This document shows positions 26,408 to 32,977 of a stretch of DNA of 32,977 nt, piece after piece. The DNA comes from Treponema sp. (GTDB taxonomy: Bacteria; Spirochaetota; Spirochaetia; Treponematales; Breznakiellaceae), in the NCBI GenBank assembly GCA_009777995.1, contig WRKT01000027.1, positions 1 through 32,977 on the forward strand, written 5' to 3'. The notes below the pieces were generated by a model. That model did not search any database, was not told the origin of the DNA, and saw only the letters and a list, made by a program, of their open reading frames with translations. The position numbers and the translations under genes were made by a program. Each line of letters starts with the position of its first letter. Within the stretch, counting starts at the first letter, position 1.

Positions 26408-27667
26408 TTAAAAGTTTGCCTTCATTATTTCAACAGTTTTTATGAATATATCTTCGGGGGTTAGGGGCTTAATAATATAGCTCTTTACTCCCATTTGAAT
26501 TGCCCTTAACATGGAATCCCGGGTGCTTACAGAAGAGAGAACTATGATCGGGTACTTTACCTTCTTGTCTTGCAGTGTTTTTAAGACTTGAAAACCGTTC
26601 ATTACAGGCATATTAAGATCAATAAATACAAGATCAAATTCCCATGTATCCACTATAGCTACGAACTCTTCTCCGTCAGAAAAGGTATTTACTATTGCAC
26701 CGGTATTCTCGAAGGTATTCTTAATCATTTCCTGAATAATAAAGTCATCGTCAACAATTGCAATCCTTGAGCCCTTTAGCGAATCCTTAATAAACTCAAT
26801 GTTTATGCCTTTGTTTTCTGCATAAAACTTCAGGGACATCTCCTCGGCCTCTCTCCTTGTCTTTGCCTGAATCATCTGACTTCCGATTCTTAGGGCAAGC
26901 TCTTCCTTATCAAGGCTGTCATCGTATGCTAAAAGACTGTCAATTGCAGAGTTTAAATTGTCCACAACCTGGGTCTTTGAGAAATCCTTCTGTTCCAGCA
27001 CAAACTTCCTTATGTTTTCGTCCCTTGCAAGAATTTTAACATTATTAGGAGATGCCCTTGATGTTTCATAAACAACTTGCAGGAGACTGTATAAACTAAG
27101 GCTGTTAATATCAGTAAGGCGAATATCACTTAACATGATAATCACCTTTGGAATCCGAATCCTATAAAGCGCGCAAAGCTCATCAACCTTATATCGTAAA
27201 AGATCGATTTTATCCCTATTAAATCCGTTGGCAATTTCAATAAAAATGATGCCCTCGTTTACATTAGCCTCAACTATGCTCTTTGAATTGTCAATTTTGA
27301 AGTCTATTTTAAGAATCTTTGAAAGGGCGGTAAAAAGAGCATCGACCTTAATTGGCTTTGTAAAGACATTCTTGACATTATATGGGGCAAGCTCAATCAA
27401 ATGCCTCTGTTCGATTTTCTCTGCGAGAATTATTACAGGGGTTTTCGCAGTATTCACATCGGATTTTTTCTTCTTTAAAAGTTCCATCAAACTGATTGCC
27501 CCGATATTATAGTCAAGAATAAGCAGTTCAGGCGCTAGGCTCCTCATCTTTGCAATGGCTTCCATCGGGGTAGCAGATGCAATCACATCTATGCCGTATT
27601 CTTCGAGCTTATTCCGCAAATAATCTCTTAATAAGGGCGATACAACAAGAATCTGGACATACTTCAT
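26408..27667 (-). CDS. REC - STAS-like - REC signalling protein
   Basis: 419 aa. REC1 (about 1-118) keeps a phospho-acceptor-like D52 (LILDYN) and K in TKPIKV but lacks the acidic pair after strand 1 (VVSPLL), so it is probably degenerate. The middle part (about 125-235: GIIFIEIANGFNRDKIDLLR, VIIMLSDIRLTDINSLSLYS) looks like a STAS/anti-anti-sigma domain. REC2 (about 300-419) is complete: IAIVDDDF, FIDLNMP, VLSSVS and YIIKPL. The ATG has GGAG 6 nt upstream. With the next gene it could form a phosphorelay or partner-switch module. The STAS call rests on fold pattern only. Confidence 0.82.
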   Translation of the reverse strand: MKYVQILVVSPLLRDYLRNKLEEYGIDVIASATPMEAIAKMRSLAPELLILDYNIGAISLMELLKKKKSDVNTAKTPVIILAEKIEQRHLIELAPYNVKNVFTKPIKVDALFTALSKILKIDFKIDNSKSIVEANVNEGIIFIEIANGFNRDKIDLLRYKVDELCALYRIRIPKVIIMLSDIRLTDINSLSLYSLLQVVYETSRASPNNVKILARDENIRKFVLEQKDFSKTQVVDNLNSAIDSLLAYDDSLDKEELALRIGSQMIQAKTRREAEEMSLKFYAENKGINIEFIKDSLKGSRIAIVDDDFIIQEMIKNTFENTGAIVNTFSDGEEFVAIVDTWEFDLVFIDLNMPVMNGFQVLKTLQDKKVKYPIIVLSSVSTRDSMLRAIQMGVKSYIIKPLTPEDIFIKTVEIMKANF

Positions 27668-27685
27668 CTATTTCTCCACTCTTTA

Positions 27686-27715
27686 ATTGTAAAAAAACAT
27701 TTCACCGGTTACAAT
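27686..27715. promoter_or_regulatory. Symmetric bidirectional promoter
   Basis: ATTGTAA (27686-27692) and TTACAAT (27709-27715) are perfect reverse complements, with 16 nt between them. On the plus strand TTGTAA and TACAAT are 17 nt apart, serving the DJ-1 gene; on the minus strand the same two sites read TTGTAA-N17-TACAAT, serving the REC-STAS-REC gene. Each site is the -35 for one gene and the -10 for the other. Distances from the -10 box to the start codons are alike (19 and 18 nt), each with a GGAG-type ribosome site. Confidence 0.6.
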
Positions 27716-27734
27716 ATATCTCGGAGGAAATATT

Positions 27735-28313
27735 ATGACAAAGAAGGTTTTAATTTTTTTAGCGGAAGGATTTGAGGAAGTGGAAGCCATAACTCCAATC
27801 GACTATCTCCGCAGGGCAGGAATCGATGTAATAACCGCCGCCCTTGGTGCAAGTTTAAACGTTGAAGGCTCCCATCAGATCAAGATAAGTGCAGATACCT
27901 GCATAAAAGACCTCCTCAGCTCAAGCGGGCTAAAACCTGAGCACTGGGATGCCGTAATACTCCCCGGCGGGCTCCCCGGCTCGGATAACCTGGCAGCTTA
28001 TATTGAACTCGGGGCCTTCCTTAAGGCAATGGCAGAGGCCGGGAAGATGGTTTGTGCTATTTGTGCCGCTCCTGCAAGGGTGCTTTATCCCCTTGGGCTC
28101 CTTGACGGAAAGAAGTTCTCCTGCTTCCCCGGGGAGGATCTTAAAGTTTTATCGGGAAAAAGGACAGAAGACAGGGTAACAATTGACGGGAATATTATTA
28201 CGAGCAGGGGTGCGGGCACTGCAGGCGAGTTTGCCTGTGCGATAATTTCTGCACTTATTGGAGAAGGGGAGGGGGAGAAGATTGCAGAAAGGGTGCTCCT
28301 AATGCAAAATTGA
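27735..28313 (+). CDS. DJ-1/PfpI family protein (ThiJ/YajL-like)
   Basis: 192 aa, usual length for the family. C110 in VCAICAAPARVL is the expected nucleophile at the elbow, and E17 in GFEEVEAI matches the glutamate that contacts it. PGGLPGSDNL and TSRGAGTAGEFA are further family motifs. Members include deglycase/chaperone-like YajL and oxidative-stress proteins; which activity applies here is open. CGGAGGA precedes the ATG. It is transcribed from the symmetric promoter and is followed by two envelope FKBP genes, which have their own promoter. Confidence 0.92.
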   Translation: MTKKVLIFLAEGFEEVEAITPIDYLRRAGIDVITAALGASLNVEGSHQIKISADTCIKDLLSSSGLKPEHWDAVILPGGLPGSDNLAAYIELGAFLKAMAEAGKMVCAICAAPARVLYPLGLLDGKKFSCFPGEDLKVLSGKRTEDRVTIDGNIITSRGAGTAGEFACAIISALIGEGEGEKIAERVLLMQN

Positions 28314-28318
28314 ACGGC

Positions 28319-28347
28319 TTGCCCCTCTTTGAATTAAAGTCTATGAT
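28319..28347 (+). promoter_or_regulatory. Promoter of the FKBP gene pair
   Basis: TTGCCC (28319-28324) and TATGAT (28342-28347) are 17 nt apart. The -10 box ends 6 nt before the ATG at 28354, so the transcript should start at the AUG. Confidence 0.5.
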
Positions 28348-28353
28348 TGTGCA

Positions 28354-29055
28354 ATGAAGACTGTTATTGTTTTAATCTTTTCGGCTTTTTTATTGTTTTC
28401 CTGTCAAAACAGAGAATCTCCGTCTCCGGATGCCTTGGACAGGGACGCCAGCTATGCCTTTGGAATGTTCATTGCAGCACAGACAGGTCTTGAAGACCTT
28501 AGCTTTGACTATAATGCCCTAATGGAAGGCTTCAGGGATTTTAATGAGGGAAGAGATACTCGCTTTTCAATGGACGAGGCCTTCGATCTTATAATACCTG
28601 CAATTATGGTGCTCCAGGCAGAAATGGACGAAAGAATGTGGCTGGAAGGGGAGAGAAACCGTGAAGACGGTGAGGCCTATATGGCACAAAACCAAATGCG
28701 CCACGGGGTGAATGTAACTTCGAGCGGCCTTCAGTGGGAGGTCATTGTTCAGGGGACAGGACCAAGGCCCGGTCCGACAGACAGTGTTGTCGTGCATTAT
28801 GAGGGGAGTTATGTAGACGGGACTGCCTTTGACAGCTCCTATTGGTGGGGCGAGCCCTTTGAGTTTGAGCTAAACCCGGCTGATCCAATGGACAGTGTAA
28901 TTCCCGGTTGGATAGAAGGCATTCAGCTTATGAACGAGGGCAGTACTTTCCGTTTTGTCATTCCTTCAAATCTTGCCTACGGATCGGGCGGAGGCTCCAT
29001 TCCCCCCCATTCTACCCTTATTTTTGAAGTGGAACTTTTATACATAGTCAGATAA
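28354..29055 (+). CDS. FKBP-type peptidyl-prolyl isomerase, lipoprotein
   Basis: 233 aa. MKTVIVLIFSAFLLFSC is a lipoprotein signal with Cys17. Residues about 30-115 form an FKBP_N (Mip-type) helical dimerisation region starting with ASYAFGMFIAA. Residues about 120-233 are the FKBP domain with the active-site residues in VVHYEGSYVDGTAFDS, SVIPGWIEGIQLM, LAYGSGGG and TLIFEVELL. The domain has a short insertion (NPADPMD) before VIPGW. It should fold or chaperone envelope proteins. The ATG has no Shine-Dalgarno and follows a -10 box by 6 nt. The next gene, 20 nt downstream, is a paralogue. Confidence 0.92.
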   Translation: MKTVIVLIFSAFLLFSCQNRESPSPDALDRDASYAFGMFIAAQTGLEDLSFDYNALMEGFRDFNEGRDTRFSMDEAFDLIIPAIMVLQAEMDERMWLEGERNREDGEAYMAQNQMRHGVNVTSSGLQWEVIVQGTGPRPGPTDSVVVHYEGSYVDGTAFDSSYWWGEPFEFELNPADPMDSVIPGWIEGIQLMNEGSTFRFVIPSNLAYGSGGGSIPPHSTLIFEVELLYIVR

Positions 29056-29074
29056 AAACCGAAAAGGAAACCCT

Positions 29075-29740
29075 ATGAAAAAACTGTTCTGTCTGATTCT
29101 TATGCTTTCTCTTGCATTTTCTGCCCTTGCCCAAACCACAGATGAAGAAAGAGAAAAAATCGAATTAAGCTATGCCTTTGGCATTCTCGTTGCATACGAC
29201 CTTATGGATATGGCCATAGACTTTGACTACGATGCCTTTATTCTTGGCTTTAGGCAATATATGGAAAATGAAGACACGGAAATTGATATATACGAGGCAA
29301 TGGAAATTATCAGCGCTATATTTGAAGTGCGTCAGGAGCGTATTGCCGAAGAAAATCTTGCAATAGGTCTTGCCTTCCTTGAAGAAAACTCAAGGAGACC
29401 GGGAGTAATTGTCACTCCATCGGGGCTTCAATACGAATTGATAAGCGAAGGTCATGGGGAGATGCCTAATATTGCAGATCATGTCCTTGTTCATTATGTG
29501 GGTACTAATGTCCACGGTGAAATCTTTGACTCAACCCACGAATATGGCGAGCCTCTGGAACTACCCCTTTACAGGGTAATACCCGGCTGGTCTGAGGGCC
29601 TGCGTCTTATGAGAGAGGGGGAAAGGGCAATACTCTATATCCCTGCCGACCTTGCATACGGCCCCACAGGATATGGCGGTTATATTGCCCCTAATGCTGT
29701 GCTTATATTCGATGTTGAGCTATTATCAATTGTTCAATAG
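29075..29740 (+). CDS. FKBP-type peptidyl-prolyl isomerase, periplasmic
   Basis: 221 aa. It has a normal signal peptide (MKKLFCLILMLSLAFSALAQ), not a lipobox, so it is predicted soluble in the periplasm, unlike its lipoprotein neighbour. The FKBP_N region starts at LSYAFGILVAYD and the FKBP domain has LVHYVGTNVHGEIFDSTHEY, YRVIPGWSEGLRLMREGE, LAYGPTGYGGY and VLIFDVELL. The two genes share the same domain order and are likely a tandem duplication. AAGGA lies 7 nt before the ATG. Its end overlaps the convergent NDK gene by 15 bp. Confidence 0.92.
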   Translation: MKKLFCLILMLSLAFSALAQTTDEEREKIELSYAFGILVAYDLMDMAIDFDYDAFILGFRQYMENEDTEIDIYEAMEIISAIFEVRQERIAEENLAIGLAFLEENSRRPGVIVTPSGLQYELISEGHGEMPNIADHVLVHYVGTNVHGEIFDSTHEYGEPLELPLYRVIPGWSEGLRLMREGERAILYIPADLAYGPTGYGGYIAPNAVLIFDVELLSIVQ

Positions 29741-30910
29741 GTACTCATTAATTATCGAGAAAAGGGTATTTTCCTTTGCTTTGACAATTCCCTTCTCCCT
29801 CTCGTAACTTTCACTTGAATCCGATGCGTGGGCTGTGTTAACCATGATATCATGACCAAACTCCCTTCGTACAGTTCCTCCCGGTGCCTTAAGGGGGTCT
29901 GTCGGGCCAAGTACGTCTCTAATCTTGCTCACCGCGTTTTCACCCTCGTAGACAAGCACCATGCACTTAACCGGCCCCGGCTCGTCGGCCATTTCCTTGG
30001 GGCAGCTATCGGGCCTTAGACCGGACATGAACGCTACGATTTTATAGAACTCTTCCCTCGCATATTCCTTGCCGAAACTGTCGGTAAGTGCATCGGCTGC
30101 TTTTTCGCTTAAGGTACAGTTAAACTCCCTCTCTAAAATTGACCTTGCCCTTTTCCCGAAAACAGGGGAAAGCTTTTCCATAAGGGCCGTTTCCACAGGG
30201 CCGTAGAAATCCAGGGCTTGATTTAAAGAGAAGTTGAAAACCTTGGTTCCGATGATCCTTAGTCCTGTTCTGGAAAACATGTCGATTATAGTACCGGGCT
30301 TACTCGAAGCGTATTGCCAATTGTCCGGCTTTAGGATAACCAGGGTTTCTTCAATCTTTGACATATCTAAATAGGTCATATTGTGCACAAGGTTATCGCA
30401 GTCCTTAAAGTTTTCATAAAAATGGGCCATATTCATGTCTGCAAGCTTCTGATGCCTTGGGGTTAAAACAGCAGGCTCAAAATAGATAACTTTCTCAGGG
30501 TCTTTCCTGTCCATAATCAGGTCTGCATAAGTGTCTCTGATTGTTTCACCCGAGAAAGTCTCTGAGCTTTGAGTCTCGTGAAAGAGTGCGCCGCAAACTT
30601 CCGAGAGCTTCCTGCAGGGGTCTATGCCGCGGAAAACCAGCAGCAGGGAACGGTGGGGCTTTCCGTTTGTAGGGCCAAGATTGTTCTCGATGTATGATGC
30701 AAGCAATTCCTGCCCCGTGCTAAGTCCCGACGCTTCCTGCTGACGTATAGAAGCCGCATACTCACTCACGAATTTCTCATCCGGGGCGATAATCTGCGCT
30801 CCGACGAGTTCCAAATCTGTCTGTGAAAGCAGCCGTGATATTACTCCGCCTGTTCTGCTCTTCCTCATGGAATGGGGGGTCACAAGGACGTATGATAGTT
30901 TCTTTTCCAT
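29726..30910 (-). CDS. Tandem two-domain nucleoside diphosphate kinase
   Basis: 394 aa, more than twice a normal NDK (about 140-150). NDK transfers phosphate between NTPs and NDPs through a His. The N-terminal half starts YVLVTPHSMRKSRTGGVISR and has a GETIRDTYADLIMDRKDPEK segment, but where the active His should follow it reads YFEPAVL, so it looks inactive. The C-terminal half starts ETLVILKPDNWQYASSKPGT, has an inserted stretch of about 35 residues, then VYEGENAVSKIRDVLGPTDP, GGTVRREFG and N358-T-A-H361-A-S-D-S, where H361 matches the catalytic His (usual motif NxxHGSDS). The ATG at 30910 lacks a Shine-Dalgarno and lies 6 nt after a -10-like TACTAT; a GTG at 30958 would add 16 residues. 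Confidence 0.82.
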   Translation of the reverse strand: MEKKLSYVLVTPHSMRKSRTGGVISRLLSQTDLELVGAQIIAPDEKFVSEYAASIRQQEASGLSTGQELLASYIENNLGPTNGKPHRSLLLVFRGIDPCRKLSEVCGALFHETQSSETFSGETIRDTYADLIMDRKDPEKVIYFEPAVLTPRHQKLADMNMAHFYENFKDCDNLVHNMTYLDMSKIEETLVILKPDNWQYASSKPGTIIDMFSRTGLRIIGTKVFNFSLNQALDFYGPVETALMEKLSPVFGKRARSILEREFNCTLSEKAADALTDSFGKEYAREEFYKIVAFMSGLRPDSCPKEMADEPGPVKCMVLVYEGENAVSKIRDVLGPTDPLKAPGGTVRREFGHDIMVNTAHASDSSESYEREKGIVKAKENTLFSIINEYLLNN

Positions 30911-30916
30911 TTTCGA

Positions 30917-30945
30917 ATAGTAGCCGATTATCAATTTTTTGTCAT
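30917..30945 (-). promoter_or_regulatory. Promoter of the tandem NDK gene
   Basis: On the minus strand ATGACA (30945-30940; 5 of 6 to consensus) and TACTAT (30922-30917; 4 of 6) are 17 nt apart. The -10 box ends 6 nt before the ATG. A 10-bp palindrome, TGTGCGCACA, lies just upstream at 30948-30957. Confidence 0.45.
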
Positions 30946-30996
30946 TATGTGCGCACACGCCTTAACATTGGGACACTAATCAAGGTAAAATCAGGA

Positions 30997-32977
30997 ATGA
31001 GTTTTTTGCTTGGAAGCATGCGTAACATCGGCATCATGGCACATATTGATGCAGGTAAAACAACAACCACCGAAAGAATTCTCTACTATACAGGCAGAAG
31101 TCATAGAATAGGCGAAGTGGATGACGGTGAAGCAATAATGGACTGGATGGAGCAGGAGCAGGAAAGGGGCATTACCATCCAAAGTGCTGCAACCACAACC
31201 TATTGGCAGAGGTCATTTAACGGCGAAAAAAATTCCGGTCCCCGATACAGGATAAATATTATTGATACCCCGGGTCATGTGGATTTTACTGCTGAGGTTG
31301 AGCGCTGTCTTAGGGTGCTCGACGGTGCTGTTGCACTCTTTGATGCCGTCCAGGGGGTTGAACCTCAGACAGAGACGGTCTGGAGACAGGCTGCAAAGTA
31401 TAAGGTTCCCTGCATAGGTTATATAAATAAGATGGACAGGCTTGGTGTAAACTTTTTCGCAGTCCTTGAAGATATAAGAGCAAAGCTTGGAGCAAATGCA
31501 ATTGCTCTGCAGATTCCCATAGGAGCGGAAAGCAGCTTCGAGGGTGTTATCGATCTAATCGAGATGAAGGAAATTCGTTGGGATTCTTCAAGTGATGGCG
31601 AAATTATGGAATTTTCACCCATTGCAGGGGAGAGAGAGGCTGCTGCAAGTGAATGGCGTGAATATCTGATTGATGCACTCTCTGCCGTCTCTGACCTTGT
31701 TACAGAAAAATATCTTGCAGGGGAAGAACTAAGCCCCGGTTTTTTAAGGGCAGAGCTTAGGAAGGCCGTAATCAGCCGAAGCATTTTCCCTGTCTTCGCA
31801 GGAGCCTCAAGGCGTAATATGGGAGTACAGCCCTTAATTGATGCCGTTGTTGATTATCTTCCTGCGCCGGATGAAATAGAACCGGTCGTAGGGTTTTCGC
31901 AGAAAAAAGAAGAAGAAATTCCCGTGCCATGTAATCCTGCCGGCCAGCCCCTTGGACTTGTTTTTAAGATTCAAAATGATAGAGAAGCGGGAAGTATTTG
32001 TTATATAAGGATGTACTCCGGTTCTTTCAAGCCCGGAGCAACAATCTTTAATATTGGGAAAAAGAAGAGGGAAAGGGCAAACAGGATTTTGCGCATGCAT
32101 TCAAACAGGCATGAACCGATGGATGCCCTTACTGCAGGAGACATAGGTGTAATTATCGGAATGAAGCTTGCTCAGACAGGGGATACAATCGGTAGCGAGG
32201 GCTGGCCAATTCTCCTTGAAAACCTGAAATTTCCCGAGCCGGTAATATCTGTTGCCGTTGAGCCGAAAAACCATTCCGATTTAGAGAAACTCAAAGAAAT
32301 TCTTGCGATCATCTCCAAAGAAGATCCAACCTTCCTTGCAAGAGAAAACGAGGAAACAGGACAGCTCATCATTTCGGGAATGGGAGAACTCCACCTCGAT
32401 GTCCTTATAACAAGAATTCTAAAAGAGTATAACCTTGGCGCAAAGGTGGGAAACCCCCAGGTGACCTACCGTGAGTCCGTCTCTATTACCACAGAAAGAA
32501 CCGAAACCTTCTCTAAAATTATTGCAGGGAAGGACAATGCAGCATCCCTGACTCTGAAAGCAGAGCCTCTGGAGCGCGGCTCAGGGAACCGTTATGTTTG
32601 GGCTGTTAAGAAAAGCGGCATCCCCGAAGAGATTAAAAATGCCGTTGAGAGGGGCATAACATCGGCCTTTCAGTCCGGCATAGTGCTGGGATACCCCTGC
32701 ATAGACATCGGTATAACAGTCCTTGATGCCGGTTACTCCGAAACCACCGCCACGGAATTCGCCTTTGAAGCATGTGCAAGCCTTGGCTTTGACGAGCTCT
32801 GCAGAAACGCCTCCCCGATTTTGCTTGAGCCGATTATGGCGGTGAATCTTATCTCCCCCGGGGAGTTCGTCGGTGATGTAATGAGCCTTATTGCTCAGAG
32901 GGGAGGGCAGGTTGTTAACATGGAATCAAAGTTAAACTTTGATGAAGTAAAGGCACTTGCGCCGATGGCAAGCATGT
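30997..32977 (+). CDS. Elongation factor G, second-type (fusA-2-like), partial at 3' end
   Basis: About 660 codons are present and the C-terminal end lies beyond the window. GTPase motifs are AHIDAGKTT (G1), DTPGH (90-94) and NKMD (144-147). The switch region reads RGITIQSAATTTYW. Domain II has LVFKIQNDREAGSICYIRMY and domain IV VTYRESVSITTERTETFSK. The N-terminus is short (MSFLLGSMRNIGIMAHIDAG), without the KTPLERVRN-type extension of housekeeping EF-G. Several spirochaetes carry two EF-Gs, one for translocation and one for ribosome recycling; this one resembles the second, by pattern only. The ATG at 30997 has AAGG about 10 nt upstream; an in-frame ATG at 31018 is possible. It diverges from the NDK gene. 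Confidence 0.92.
   Translation, partial: MSFLLGSMRNIGIMAHIDAGKTTTTERILYYTGRSHRIGEVDDGEAIMDWMEQEQERGITIQSAATTTYWQRSFNGEKNSGPRYRINIIDTPGHVDFTAEVERCLRVLDGAVALFDAVQGVEPQTETVWRQAAKYKVPCIGYINKMDRLGVNFFAVLEDIRAKLGANAIALQIPIGAESSFEGVIDLIEMKEIRWDSSSDGEIMEFSPIAGEREAAASEWREYLIDALSAVSDLVTEKYLAGEELSPGFLRAELRKAVISRSIFPVFAGASRRNMGVQPLIDAVVDYLPAPDEIEPVVGFSQKKEEEIPVPCNPAGQPLGLVFKIQNDREAGSICYIRMYSGSFKPGATIFNIGKKKRERANRILRMHSNRHEPMDALTAGDIGVIIGMKLAQTGDTIGSEGWPILLENLKFPEPVISVAVEPKNHSDLEKLKEILAIISKEDPTFLARENEETGQLIISGMGELHLDVLITRILKEYNLGAKVGNPQVTYRESVSITTERTETFSKIIAGKDNAASLTLKAEPLERGSGNRYVWAVKKSGIPEEIKNAVERGITSAFQSGIVLGYPCIDIGITVLDAGYSETTATEFAFEACASLGFDELCRNASPILLEPIMAVNLISPGEFVGDVMSLIAQRGGQVVNMESKLNFDEVKALAPMASM

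Overview
The window is a densely packed bacterial chromosomal segment with about 28 protein genes, almost all house-keeping or signalling genes. I see no tRNA, rRNA, CRISPR array, insertion sequence, prophage or integrase. The most likely source is a spirochaete, probably Treponema-like. This is an inference from the company of genes: an LA_2272-type surface-repeat protein, a second EF-G of the fusA-2 type, lipoproteins with relaxed lipoboxes, several chemoreceptors, a full MoxR/DUF58/Bat (aerotolerance-type) operon, and REC/STAS/HPt signalling proteins. No marker gene proves the phylum.

Layout. (1) 1-2021, minus strand: etfB-etfA followed by the start of a GlcD-type FAD oxidase, the gene order of an EtfAB-linked lactate (2-hydroxyacid) dehydrogenase. 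(2) 2088-6535, plus: surface-repeat protein, efp, leuS. (3) 6528-11130, minus: birA-thrC, then serS followed by a LEA-type lipoprotein; thrH is divergent from birA and could supply the phosphohomoserine used by ThrC. (4) 11822-16902, minus: two chemoreceptors and an orphan solute-binding lipoprotein. (5) 16962-23990, plus: a seven-gene operon made of an unknown helical protein, MoxR, DUF58, an unknown membrane protein, BatA, a BatB-BatC fusion and a BatD/SH3 protein. (6) 23987-24780: infA (minus) and dksA (plus), diverging from a 190-bp gap rich in inverted repeats. (7) 24784-27667, minus: REC-STAS-REC, REC-HPt and a PHP phosphatase. (8) 27735-29740, plus: a DJ-1 family protein and two FKBP-type isomerases of the cell envelope. 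(9) 29726-30910, minus: a two-domain nucleoside diphosphate kinase. (10) 30997-end, plus: EF-G2, cut by the window edge.

The regulatory grammar is unusual and consistent. Five genes lack a Shine-Dalgarno sequence and start 6-7 nt after a -10 box, which predicts leaderless mRNAs. All five convergent gene pairs overlap or lie within 6 nt, leaving no room for intrinsic terminators. Same-strand neighbours often share ATGA, TTGA, GTGA or TGATG stop/start overlaps. One divergent gap (27668-27734) has a perfectly symmetric promoter in which each hexamer can be the -35 for one gene and the -10 for the other. The best candidates for something new are the BatB-BatC fusion with a built-in second start and lipoprotein signal, the symmetric promoter, the infA/dksA palindrome cluster, and the two-domain NDK.
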